Positions 16,780 through 24,183 of a stretch of 64,000 bases of DNA are shown here, in pieces. The notes under the pieces were generated by a model. It made no database searches. It worked only from the letters and a program-made list of their open reading frames with translations, and had not been told where the DNA came from. Position 1 is the first letter of the stretch. Each line of letters opens with the position of its first letter. A program made the position numbers and the translations under genes. Source of the stretch: Bacteroides congonensis (lineage in GTDB: Bacteria; Bacteroidota; Bacteroidia; Bacteroidales; Bacteroidaceae); NCBI RefSeq assembly GCF_900130125.1, contig NZ_FQXY01000011.1:248001-312000 (forward strand), read 5' to 3'.

Positions 16780-17011
16780 TCCAGTAATGGAATAACATAT
16801 TTATTTAACGAAAGGCGTTTTGCATTATCCTTGTTCCAGAATTTCGCCAAAATTTTACACTACGAGGATATGCACAACGCCCATGCTTGGCTATATACCT
16901 GCTATTTAGCAGAATATCATAGTCTAGGTGTGGGCAACTTGTGTGTATTTGTAGTGTGGGTGTTTGGCGATACCTTGGAACAGATATGCTGATAGTTCCC
17001 ACACCTTTTTT
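16780..17011 (+). ncRNA. Candidate rod-like structured RNA (about 230 nt)
   Basis: Nested complementary arms fold this region into one long imperfect hairpin. 16832-16851 pairs with 16963-16982 (TGTTCCA and TCGCCAAA conserved, 16 of 20). ACACTAC (16856-16862) pairs with GTAGTGT near 16951. The CACAACGCCCA region near 16873-16883 pairs with TGGGCAACTTGTG near 16932-16944. CTGCT/AGCAG closes the tip near 16899-16912. A competing stem, GGTGTGGG (16927-16934) with CCCACACC (16998-17005), is followed by a T run to 17011 like a terminator. A promoter box sits just upstream. An ORF of 40 codons (ATG 16870 to 16992) with a GAGG before it lies inside, so a peptide is an alternative. No known RNA family is recognised; rod shape and size recall 6S RNA. 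Confidence 0.5.
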
Positions 17012-17389
17012 GTATGTAGAATTGTATCTATTGGGAACTGGATACAACAAATGATAGACTATGGAACAGGCATATTTACAACTAGTCCCTACCTCTCAAA
17101 CAGTATGTAGACTGTTAAAATCTTCACTAAATCCAGAGATTAGGCATTTTTATCTTAAAATCTTTGGGTAAATAAACTAAGTAATTATTATATTTGTGAC
17201 AAAATAAAGTATTATAGCAACCAATTATATGCTATCAGTTCTCTAGTACTTTAAATACTATGATTAACAACTTCCTTGGGGAGAATTGGGGAGTATAAAG
17301 TAGAATAAAGAGATACTTGCGTCATTATTACTCCAACTGTAATAATTGCAACATATTTTTTAATACACACATTTTTTATTTTTGAAGGT
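17012..17389 (+). other. Non-coding leader region with promoter
   Basis: There is no supported gene here. An 8-bp hairpin TTGTATCT/GGATACAA lies near 17023-17046. TTTG (17163-17166), a 22-base spacer and TATATTTG (17189-17196) form a plausible promoter for the operon that begins at 17390, giving a leader of about 185 bases. The remaining bases are AT-rich with no strong structure. Confidence 0.5.
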
Positions 17390-17611
17390 ATGAAATACTT
17401 AATTTTATTATTCACTTTTATCTTCTGCACAAGTTGTGGCGGAAGAAGAAGCGGTACAGATATTTATAAGGATGCAAAATCCCATATGTTACCCTCTGAT
17501 GAATTGGTTTGTACCCAAGCAGGTGGTTCTATCATTGTGAAGAATGGTAATAAGAGATACAGAATATATGCTGATGGAGAACGTAGAGAAGTAGTAATAC
17601 GCTATAAATAA
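17390..17611 (+). CDS. Small lipoprotein
   Basis: This 73-residue protein has a lipoprotein signal (MKYLILLFTFIFCTSCGG, Cys16) and a short basic mature part (GNKRYRIYADGERREVVIRYK). It is the first gene of the 17390-21636 operon. The mature domain of about 55 residues is too short for enzymatic function and may be a small beta-hairpin binding or adaptor unit. No family is recognised. Another lipoprotein (19120) lies in the same operon, hinting at a shared envelope location. Confidence 0.65.
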   Translation: MKYLILLFTFIFCTSCGGRRSGTDIYKDAKSHMLPSDELVCTQAGGSIIVKNGNKRYRIYADGERREVVIRYK

Positions 17612-17634
17612 TAATATCAAATTGATAATTGAAT

Positions 17635-17877
17635 ATGTTGAAATGGATAAGTAAAATATTTCCTCGTTCTTCTACATCTGTAAGAGAAGAAAACAACATA
17701 GTACAAAGTATTGCAAAGGCAAAAACTCTACACAGAGAACTTATATCTAAAGCTCATCCAGATAAAAATCCTTCTAAAGAAGAATTAGCTAAAGTCTTAA
17801 CAGAAGAGATTAATAACAATAGATATAATTATCGTGAATTATTAAAATTAAAACAAAGAATAGAAACTGAATTGTAA
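17635..17877 (+). CDS. J-domain-like small protein (HPD motif)
   Basis: The 80-residue protein contains TLHRELISKAHPDKNPSKEE (His41-Pro42-Asp43), which matches the end of helix II and the HPD loop of DnaJ J-domains. It is followed by a predicted helix (ELAKVLTEEINNN) and a last helix (YRELLKLKQRIETEL) where helix III/IV would be. The region before HPD (NNIVQSIAKAKT) fits helix II but helix I is short or missing. J-domains stimulate DnaK ATPase, so this could recruit the host Hsp70. The frame extends to TTG 17629 but ATG 17635 is preferred. It is co-directional with and 23 bp after the lipoprotein gene. Confidence 0.6.
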   Translation: MLKWISKIFPRSSTSVREENNIVQSIAKAKTLHRELISKAHPDKNPSKEELAKVLTEEINNNRYNYRELLKLKQRIETEL

Positions 17878-17880
17878 CAT

Positions 17881-18291
17881 ATGAATGTTGTTGATTTTTT
17901 TAAGAATTTATTAAATTCTCTATTAGACGGTTCGTTTGAACGTATGAGAATAATAAATGCAATGAACCAAAGTTTTAAAGAAACTTACTACTCTGGAGAA
18001 ATAGATAGATTATGTAAAGTATCTATAACTAGTGGAAATGACAATTATAGACATGAAATGAGTGCATTTTTTTTAAGAAGCGGTTTTAAAATATCAATAG
18101 AAAATGATAACACCTTAAAAGATTCTGAAATAAGAGATATTTCCCAATACATATTATCAAACAAGGCATTTGTAAGACAATTGATGTCATTGGGATTTGA
18201 TACTTTAATTATAATAGGAAAGACTACAGGTAAGGCAATGCAATATTGTTTAAAAGATTATACAAGATTAAGTGGTTTTTCATTAGAGTAG
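17881..18291 (+). CDS. Hypothetical protein of 136 residues
   Basis: No family is recognised. A hydrophobic amphipathic N-terminus (MNVVDFFKNLLNSLLDGSF) is followed by a soluble mixed domain with AFFLRSGFKISIEND and AFVRQLMSLGFDTLIIIG. It starts three bases after the stop of the J-like gene, so coupled translation is likely. The C-terminal part (GFDTLIIIGKTTGKAMQYCL) has a beta strand then helix character. Any link to the J-like protein, for example as its client or partner, is inference from spacing. Confidence 0.6.
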   Translation: MNVVDFFKNLLNSLLDGSFERMRIINAMNQSFKETYYSGEIDRLCKVSITSGNDNYRHEMSAFFLRSGFKISIENDNTLKDSEIRDISQYILSNKAFVRQLMSLGFDTLIIIGKTTGKAMQYCLKDYTRLSGFSLE

Positions 18292-18300
18292 TTTTTAATT

Positions 18301-19107
18301 ATGGTATATAGTTCAACAATAAGCCGTTTAAATCAGTCTTTAAGGAGTAAAGACTTAATACAATGTATGATAGAGCAGAATTATGTTATAAAGAAAGATT
18401 ACGTAAGTAAATGGTTTTCTGTTCAGGAAGTATCTAAGGAGGTTTTAGATAGTGAAATGAAGGTTACATTCAATAATGGGAACATTCTAAAATATGAAAC
18501 TTTATCCTATATTATTACAGGGAATGGTAGTACCATAACCTCTCTTAAAACAATAGAGTTTAAAAGTAAGGAATGTATCATTATAAAAGAATATATTGAT
18601 GGAAGAGAGACAGAATCTAAATATTTGACTCAAGAAGAGTATTGGGGAAAGCCTAAAATTGGCGTAATAACTTTTAAGAGTTATGATGGGAAAACACATC
18701 ATTCATATTACAGTCATGAAGGAATAATTCTTGAATCAAAGGTTTATGATAACAATGGAAAACTTGAAGAACGAAATACATATTATTATAATGATAAAAA
18801 ATTACTTTATCAGATTATTTCAGAACGCCAAGGGAAACGATATATAAACAGATATGAATATGATGATAGAGGTAATCAAATTTATGCAGAATGGTATGAT
18901 GATAATGGAGTTAGAAAGCAAGGTATAACTAGGTATAATCAATATAATGATATTGTGTTTGATGATAATTGGTGGGGAGGAAAGCGAATAAAAAAAGAAT
19001 TTGAATATAGCTATGACGAATATGGCAATTGGTTAAAATGCCGAGAAATGAATAATGGTATTTATACTAGATTTTCGATTAGACAATTTAAATATTTAAA
19101 TCGTTAA
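18301..19107 (+). CDS. YD-repeat-like protein
   Basis: This 268-residue protein has no signal peptide. Its C-terminal half has repeated beta-hairpin units of YD/RHS or MORN-like appearance: RYEYDDRGNQIYAEWYDDNG, VYDNNGKLEERNTYYYNDK and YSYDEYGNWLKCREMNNG. The N-terminal 110 residues (SRLNQSLRSKDLIQCMIEQN...) are not recognised. Such repeats form extended beta structures that bind or encase other proteins. It is too short to be a full RHS toxin shell and lacks the RHS core-processing motifs. It lies 9 bp after the 17881 gene in the same operon. Confidence 0.6.
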   Translation: MVYSSTISRLNQSLRSKDLIQCMIEQNYVIKKDYVSKWFSVQEVSKEVLDSEMKVTFNNGNILKYETLSYIITGNGSTITSLKTIEFKSKECIIIKEYIDGRETESKYLTQEEYWGKPKIGVITFKSYDGKTHHSYYSHEGIILESKVYDNNGKLEERNTYYYNDKKLLYQIISERQGKRYINRYEYDDRGNQIYAEWYDDNGVRKQGITRYNQYNDIVFDDNWWGGKRIKKEFEYSYDEYGNWLKCREMNNGIYTRFSIRQFKYLNR

Positions 19108-19119
19108 ACTATTTTACTT

Positions 19120-20166
19120 ATGAAGTTAAGATTACTATTAATCAGTGTCATTACTGTAATTAACATAGCAGCCTGCCAACATAAACAGCAAACACCTATT
19201 TCTGCTGTAGATAGTACATTACAAACTAATGCTACCTCTATTCTGGAAGAAAAATTATCAGTGATAAATGCCCAATCTGGGCAAGTTATAGTTATGGAAG
19301 TTCAGACAGGGCAAATTAAGGCTTTAGTTGGACTTACTAGGAAAGACAGTGCGAACTACCAATCATGCGAGAACTTCTCTGTATGGCAGTCTACTGGTCT
19401 GATGTACCCAATATCGTTATTGGCAGCTTTAGAAACTGGTAAGGTGAAGTTGAGTGATAAGGTTGATACTGGAAATGGTATCTACCAAGTTCAAGGCAGA
19501 GAACTTAAAGACCATAATTGGCATAGAGGTGGATATGGTGAGCTTACAATACAAGAAGGATTGGCAGCTAGTTCCAATATTGCCATTTATAAGACAATGG
19601 AGAAGGCTTTTGGCGATAATCCTCAAACCTTTTTTGATTTACTTGCTAATATGAGCTATGGTAAACCAGATAGCATCACAGGAATAGCCAGTCTGCAACC
19701 TTACAAGATTACAGAAAAAAATATCACTTGGAATTGTATAGGATATGGACTGTCTGTTTCTCCTATTCAAGTCCTTACATTCTACAATGCTATCGCCAAT
19801 AACGGGAAAATGGTGCAGCCTCAACTATACAAGGGCAGTGTAGTGGTTATCAATCCCCAGATAGCAGATAAGGCTAGTATTGACAGCTTGAAACTGGCAC
19901 TGGCATATAATGTAACAGACGGACTGGGGCAACCTGCCAAGTCAGATAAGACTACCGTAGCAGGAAAACAAGGCACTATCATAGTCTCTACAGATAATGG
20001 CAATACGATGTATGCGGTGGAGTTCTGTGGTTACTTCCCTACTGACAATCCCAAGTATAGTATTATTGTTTCCATTAACAAGACTGGTTTGCCTGCAAGT
20101 GGCGGACTGATGGCAGGTGATGTATTTAAGAAGATAGCTGATTATATTAATGACTGGGAAGTATGA
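19120..20166 (+). CDS. Penicillin-binding-protein-like lipoprotein without SxxK (pseudo-transpeptidase)
   Basis: This 348-residue lipoprotein (NIAAC, Cys19) has a single PBP transpeptidase domain. The SxN motif is kept (AASSNIAIYK, Ser151-Ser152-Asn153) and KTGT appears as AGKQGT (Lys283-Gly285-Thr286). Flanking family landmarks are present (LAALETGKVKL, HNWHRGGYGELTIQEGLAAS, GYGLSVSPIQVLTFYNAIAN). Where GSTFKP should be, it reads STGLMYP (residues 91-97). The nucleophile position is Gly93 and the lysine position is Tyr96, so acylation chemistry should be impossible. A role as a lipid-anchored peptidoglycan or beta-lactam binding protein, or as a decoy or partner of host PBPs, is inferred. 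Its stop overlaps the start of the 20163 membrane gene (ATGA). Confidence 0.8.
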   Translation: MKLRLLLISVITVINIAACQHKQQTPISAVDSTLQTNATSILEEKLSVINAQSGQVIVMEVQTGQIKALVGLTRKDSANYQSCENFSVWQSTGLMYPISLLAALETGKVKLSDKVDTGNGIYQVQGRELKDHNWHRGGYGELTIQEGLAASSNIAIYKTMEKAFGDNPQTFFDLLANMSYGKPDSITGIASLQPYKITEKNITWNCIGYGLSVSPIQVLTFYNAIANNGKMVQPQLYKGSVVVINPQIADKASIDSLKLALAYNVTDGLGQPAKSDKTTVAGKQGTIIVSTDNGNTMYAVEFCGYFPTDNPKYSIIVSINKTGLPASGGLMAGDVFKKIADYINDWEV

Positions 20167-20909
20167 GTGTAATAGTGTTTATTATTTGCCTTATTTCGTG
20201 TATAGCAAGTATAATAGGATATTTGAGAAGAAAGTATAAGTGGTCTAAATACAAGTCAGACCGTCATGATGTACATAAACTACACCATTATGATAAACGA
20301 AGTCCTTATGATATATATATATATAAATATAACTCTAGTGGTAGTATATATGAACCAACCCCTTATAATGTATATAAACTATTTGTTGGACAAAACAAGA
20401 ATAGGGATTACCAACAAAGAAGGGAGCATGATTACTTTTGGTATAGCTATGATAGGTATGATAGGTATAAATTGACAAGTTCCAAGAAGTATATATTTAC
20501 AAATATAGTCTTGTGTATAGCAATGGCAGTTATGATTATTCATTATACCTTTCTGGTTATGGACGGTGTTGCTATTTTAGAGGGAGGTTATCAATATATT
20601 CCACTACTAATATCTGGGGCTATTTGTACAAACAAATTAATCACTAAATACAAAGCATACAAGATAGCAAAGGTTATTTATAATATATATGATAATATGT
20701 TGCCTCAAATAATAGAAAGGAAGAAGGTAAATCTAAGTTTTAAATATTTAGGAGAGTATGTTACTCTTGAATTCAAATTTGTTCCGCATTCTCACCTTCG
20801 ACAGATAGATGAAATAGATTATGAATGGGGGGTGATAGATGTATTTATTGCTATAAACAATAATGAAACACTGTTAGAATTTTCATATTATTGGAGAAAG
20901 CAACAATGA
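20163..20909 (+). CDS. Membrane protein coupled to the pseudo-transpeptidase
   Basis: The 248-residue protein has an N-terminal membrane helix (residues 2-20) and then a cytoplasmic-looking, Tyr/Lys/Asp-rich low-complexity segment (about 25-105, repeated YD and DRYDRYK). A pair of transmembrane helices follows near 110-150 (IFTNIVLCIAMAVMIIHYTF, YIPLLISGAICTN), then a C-terminal soluble domain. I know no family for it. The 4-bp overlap with the PBP-like gene indicates a fixed ratio of the two products, and both are envelope proteins, so they probably act together. Confidence 0.6.
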   Translation: MSVIVFIICLISCIASIIGYLRRKYKWSKYKSDRHDVHKLHHYDKRSPYDIYIYKYNSSGSIYEPTPYNVYKLFVGQNKNRDYQQRREHDYFWYSYDRYDRYKLTSSKKYIFTNIVLCIAMAVMIIHYTFLVMDGVAILEGGYQYIPLLISGAICTNKLITKYKAYKIAKVIYNIYDNMLPQIIERKKVNLSFKYLGEYVTLEFKFVPHSHLRQIDEIDYEWGVIDVFIAINNNETLLEFSYYWRKQQ

Positions 20910-20970
20910 ATATAAACATTTGTGCAAAATGTGATTCTAGGAAATAAACGGAAGAAGGAGTGAATGAATT

Positions 20971-21225
20971 ATGATAAGAATGACAAGTAATGATTTTTAT
21001 AATTTCTTGGAGAAGGTTTTAGAGAGATACGAAGCAGGAGAGCTATCAGAGGAGGAAGCAAGACAAATGATAAACGATGTTGATGTCAGAGACTACAAAG
21101 CAGACCCACGTCCAATAGCTGATATTCCTGCCGAATGGTCTACAATGATAGCAACGCCAATTATAGCTAATAAAACTAATGATTATGTTACTAAAGACAC
21201 TAAACAAGTTAATAGAGGAGAATAA
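20971..21225 (+). CDS. Small acidic hypothetical protein
   Basis: This 84-residue soluble protein has an acidic helix pair at the N-terminus (YNFLEKVLERYEAGELSEEE, ARQMINDVDVRDYK). It is preceded by AGGAG some 12-14 bases before ATG 20971. No family is recognised. Its 3' end overlaps the possible 48-residue frame at 21185 in another frame. It may be an immunity- or antitoxin-like component given its acidity, but this is speculation. Confidence 0.55.
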   Translation: MIRMTSNDFYNFLEKVLERYEAGELSEEEARQMINDVDVRDYKADPRPIADIPAEWSTMIATPIIANKTNDYVTKDTKQVNRGE

Positions 21226-21331
21226 CATAGACCCAGAAGAGTTTGCTAAAGACCCTTATGGTGTTATTGACAGACTGGAAGATGAAGAGTTGAAGTGGAA
21301 ATTATTAATGGCAATGGAGATACAGGATTAA
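21185..21331 (+). CDS. Possible small protein overlapping the 20971 gene
   Basis: The ATG at 21185 opens a 48-residue frame (MLLKTLNKLIEENNIDPEEF...AMEIQD) in a different frame from the 20971 gene, overlapping its last 41 bases. Its composition (Glu/Asp/Lys rich, clear amphipathic helices, DPEEFAKDPYGVIDRLEDEE) looks coding rather than random. It fills the gap before the 21358 gene. It may be missed by gene finders because of its length. No family is recognised. Confidence 0.45.
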   Translation: MLLKTLNKLIEENNIDPEEFAKDPYGVIDRLEDEELKWKLLMAMEIQD

Positions 21332-21357
21332 TAACTATAAACCTTAAATGAATTAAT

Positions 21358-21636
21358 ATGACTGATAAACTAATGCCAAATAAACAACCGGAGTTTTTCA
21401 CTCCCAATGCTCCAATTAAATACGCAATGGCAGGAGGAAGAGGAGTAATGATAGGTTGCGGAATTATGATAGTCTTATATGTCATAGGCGTAATTATAGG
21501 ACTATGCTTGGGATATGGTTGGAGCAGCCTTCTTCTGCCTTTCCTTCCATTTATCGTAATTGGATTTATTGGCTACATTTGGGAGATGTTTAAGAAGTTC
21601 TATAATCTAGGATATGATGAGAAACGTAGGATATAA
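21358..21636 (+). CDS. Two-helix membrane protein
   Basis: This 92-residue protein has a polar N-terminus of about 28 residues (MTDKLMPNKQPEFFTPNAPI) and two glycine-rich transmembrane helices (GVMIGCGIMIVLYVIGVIIG and LLLPFLPFIVIGFIGYIW). It ends with a basic tail (KKFYNLGYDEKRRI). It is the last gene of the 17390-21636 operon, followed by a terminator. The function is unknown, and it could anchor or regulate the membrane partners encoded upstream. Confidence 0.6.
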   Translation: MTDKLMPNKQPEFFTPNAPIKYAMAGGRGVMIGCGIMIVLYVIGVIIGLCLGYGWSSLLLPFLPFIVIGFIGYIWEMFKKFYNLGYDEKRRI

Positions 21637-21645
21637 ATCAAGAAC

Positions 21646-21682
21646 AGGCAGCATTTGAAACAATTCACTTGTTGCCTTTTTA
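21646..21682 (+). terminator. Terminator of the 17390-21636 operon
   Basis: AGGCAGCA (21646-21653) pairs with TGTTGCCT (21670-21677) and is followed by TTTT. Confidence 0.65.
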
Positions 21683-21684
21683 GT

Positions 21685-21858
21685 TCATTTCCTTCTCTTC
21701 TTAACTAATTTATGCTTATCCTTCTTGGATGAATTAGAGAAAAGCATTTCTAACATTTCCCTTGTAATAGGTAAATATGTGACCTCTGTTAATCTAGTTT
21801 CTCTAATCTCTTGTGGTAAATAATGAATTGTGTTATTCTTCTTTGGTGTTACTTGCAT
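21685..21858 (-). CDS. Small basic protein (57 residues)
   Basis: The minus-strand frame from ATG 21856-21858 reads MQVTPKKNNTIHYLPQEIRE... and ends in a Lys/Arg-rich tail (SSKKDKHKLVKKRRK). The composition, a start preceded by an AT-rich leader, and a -7 box TACCTTTG at 21902-21909 support a real gene. The basic tail suggests nucleic-acid binding. It is convergent with the 17390-21636 operon and ends within that operon's terminator region. No family is recognised. Confidence 0.5.
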   Translation of the reverse strand: MQVTPKKNNTIHYLPQEIRETRLTEVTYLPITREMLEMLFSNSSKKDKHKLVKKRRK

Positions 21859-21901
21859 ATTTGTATGAAAATAAATAGGTTGGTAATTGATTTATCTATG
21901 G

Positions 21902-21909
21902 CAAAGGTA
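21902..21909 (-). promoter_or_regulatory. -7 box for the 21685-21858 small gene
   Basis: The reverse complement reads TACCTTTG, about 44 bases before the start codon. A poor TTAG lies at the -33 position. Confidence 0.5.
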
Positions 21910-22203
21910 CTGATAAGAATCAGGTAAATCTAATACAAGATATACATTCTGGATTATTGGAATATATGTGCGTATATCTTCAAAAAGATTTGATTTGAAG
22001 TAGCAAGGAAAAACAATTCTTGTAACTGATTCATGCCAGATATTTATGATTTTATTTTTTCTACCTGTGAGATATGATGAAACTAAGTCATTGATAAGGT
22101 GGTAAGTGAAATTTCATTTACTGCCTTATTTTTTATAATACAGTGAACTGGAATATTGGATAAATTTGTTTCTTTGCAGTCATTGATTTTAAAAGATAAT
22201 ACC
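21910..22203 (+). other. Intergenic region between divergent genes
   Basis: There is no gene. TAAATTTG (22161-22168) fits the -7 consensus 36 bases before ATG 22204 and may drive that gene; no TTTG is seen at the -33 position. A hairpin-like dyad (taagtcattgataaggtggtaag area, 22083-22110) is weak. Nothing else is seen. Confidence 0.4.
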
Positions 22204-23082
22204 ATGAATGAATATGTAGATTTTTATATGCAGAGATGCTTGCAGGTAGCCACAAGCATAGATGACAAAAGCAAACATATTATATTGAACAATATCAAGG
22301 CTATAAATTATGAGGAAGCTGTAAAACTCGCTGAAACCATAATCATAGATGATAACAAACGAAAATTATTGCTAAGTGAAGAAGTCTTTGTTAACGATAG
22401 TACTCTAGCTCAATATTTAGAAAGAGAGGAACTGGATGCGTTAAAATTATGGAGATTATCCGTATTGCTGTACGCTATGATAATGGGATGTAATGTTGCT
22501 GAACTATCCATATCTGTAGCAGACCAATATTTAGACTTGTTCAACCACCTAAACGATGGAATGAAGGTTGCAACTATTGAAGTAGTGGGTAGGTTGCCAA
22601 CAGAAACGAAGAAAGGTAAATCGCCCACTAAAACCAAAAAGTTTACTATCTCTAGTGAACTACTGATTAATAAAATAAAACAAGCTTATTTAGAACTGCA
22701 AGATGATATTGTAACAGTAGATAACTTGAAGCACTATACAATTGAGAGGATTACCACTATGAATGAAATAGCAAACAAAAGAATCTTGAACTATTATTTT
22801 GCACAAGAATTGAAAGCCTTCTTGAGCAAATACAAAGGTGGAAAAATGTCCTCAAACAGAAAGAAGCTTGTTTTATACATCCTATACTTGTTTGGTCGTT
22901 TCAAGAACAATATTCCAGTAAATACAGATAATTATAGAGCATTAACGCGCGACTATAATAAATCCCCAATAAAACTTTCTCTATTCACAGTAAACGGGCA
23001 GTCGTTCCCCTTAATCTTACTGCCTAATCCAGAAATTGAAAAAATAAGGTCTAAATATAGAAAGTTCATAGAGGAAATGTGA
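22204..23082 (+). CDS. Hypothetical protein of 292 residues
   Basis: No family is recognised. From ATG 22204 (MNEYVDFYMQRCLQVATS...) the protein is soluble and largely helical, with a basic Lys/Thr linker around residues 135-150 (RLPTETKKGKSPTKTKKF). C-terminal segments are ILYLFGRFKNNIPVNTDNYR and SLFTVNGQSFPLILLP. The frame extends upstream to a TTG at 22156, but that lies at or before the -7 box, so the ATG is chosen. It precedes the ParB-like gene in the same direction with a separate promoter between them. Confidence 0.6.
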   Translation: MNEYVDFYMQRCLQVATSIDDKSKHIILNNIKAINYEEAVKLAETIIIDDNKRKLLLSEEVFVNDSTLAQYLEREELDALKLWRLSVLLYAMIMGCNVAELSISVADQYLDLFNHLNDGMKVATIEVVGRLPTETKKGKSPTKTKKFTISSELLINKIKQAYLELQDDIVTVDNLKHYTIERITTMNEIANKRILNYYFAQELKAFLSKYKGGKMSSNRKKLVLYILYLFGRFKNNIPVNTDNYRALTRDYNKSPIKLSLFTVNGQSFPLILLPNPEIEKIRSKYRKFIEEM

Positions 23083-23129
23083 AATTTCGAGATAATCTGA
23101 TTTTTCACGAAAAGTAATTTATGGCTCCT

Positions 23130-23137
23130 TACCTTTG
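23130..23137 (+). promoter_or_regulatory. -7 box for the ParB-like gene
   Basis: TACCTTTG matches the consensus and lies 49 bases before ATG 23187. The -33 region has only TTTTTCAC. Confidence 0.6.
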
Positions 23138-23186
23138 CAGCATAAATAATAACTAATTGCTGTAGGAGGCAGCGTAATAAAGAGAA

Positions 23187-24143
23187 ATGAAAAATGAGAA
23201 AAATTTATTAAAAGAAGAATTTTTATTAAAAGTTATTGCCTTATCAACATTGTTAGATAAAGGCTTTAAGATAGCTAGGCTATCAGGTAATCGTAACTTT
23301 GACGAAAAGGTGGTTAAAGCCAAAATGAAGTCCATGAAGGCAAATGGAATGTTAGTTCCCGCTATCATAGTGGATGCAACGAAGGTTATAGAAGCCGGAT
23401 TGGAAATTGTAGATTTTGAAACGGGAGAAATCATTAGTGAAGCTGATGCAGCCCGGTACGTTGTGTTAGTGGATGCAAACCACCGTTACAAAGCTCATCT
23501 AAATCTTCTGGAAGCTAACAAGGACTTAAAAGATGAAGAAAAGTACAAAGGTGAGTTCTATCTTATCTATGCTTTGAATGAAGAAATTACAGTCTCGAGA
23601 ATGTTCTCAGAAATTAACATTTGTACAAATCCTTGGAAGGGGGGCGACTTTCCTAAGGGGGCTAAAATGGCGTGCAAAGAGGAACTTCCGCTACTTGATT
23701 TTATCGTGGAGCTTACTGAACAAGGTTATCCATTACCCACTGCTTCCAAATGGGGAACGTTTAAAGCGGGTATTACTAAAGAGGTAATGGCAGATGCAAT
23801 GGCGGGTAAGATAAGTGATAAATTGCGGAAAACTAATGGATTGGAAAGAGGTGAGAGATTATTAAAAGCGGCATCCAAACACCTCTCTAAAGAGGTCCTT
23901 AAAAGTCGAACCCTCATTGATTGGGCTATCAATGAATACGAAGAAGCAGATGATGAACAAAAAGTTAGTGTGATTAACAGTCTGGTTGGCTTCTTTTCAA
24001 GTTTGAACAAAGAGAAGGCAGAACAGATAGAGAAAGCCAAAGGACAACGAGGTGGTGATACCAAAGAGACCATTATAAATCGTCTTCTTAACAATTTCTA
24101 CGAGCAATACACACAATCTCAAAGTGCTTCTACTGATGAGTAA
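23187..24143 (+). CDS. ParB/Srx-fold protein of the element
   Basis: This 318-residue protein has the ParB-nuclease-like fold, with a central YVVLVDANHRYKAHLNLLEA (about residues 90-110) equivalent to the VxDGxHRxxA signature of ParB/sulfiredoxin-fold proteins. It is followed by a helical C-terminal half (HLSKEVLKSRTLIDWAINEY). It lacks the long helix-turn-helix array of chromosomal ParB (compare 30445-31335), so it is not a paralogue of that gene. Such proteins serve as partition, DNA-modification or nuclease factors on phages and plasmids. It is the last gene before the right end of the element and ends in a strong terminator. Confidence 0.75.
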   Translation: MKNEKNLLKEEFLLKVIALSTLLDKGFKIARLSGNRNFDEKVVKAKMKSMKANGMLVPAIIVDATKVIEAGLEIVDFETGEIISEADAARYVVLVDANHRYKAHLNLLEANKDLKDEEKYKGEFYLIYALNEEITVSRMFSEINICTNPWKGGDFPKGAKMACKEELPLLDFIVELTEQGYPLPTASKWGTFKAGITKEVMADAMAGKISDKLRKTNGLERGERLLKAASKHLSKEVLKSRTLIDWAINEYEEADDEQKVSVINSLVGFFSSLNKEKAEQIEKAKGQRGGDTKETIINRLLNNFYEQYTQSQSASTDE

Positions 24144-24147
24144 AATT

Positions 24148-24183
24148 AAAAGCCAGTTATCGAGATGATAGCTGGCTTTTTTA
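24148..24183 (+). terminator. Terminator after ParB-like gene
   Basis: AAAAGCCAGTTATC (24148-24161) pairs with GATAGCTGGCTTTT (24167-24180) and is followed by a T run. Confidence 0.9.

Noticed and set aside
16756..16869. Upstream part of the plus ORF at 16756-16992 and the reverse ORF at 16805-17050
   Set aside because: The forward part starts before the -7 box and both follow from the inverted repeat; only a possible 40-codon frame from 16870 is kept as a note.
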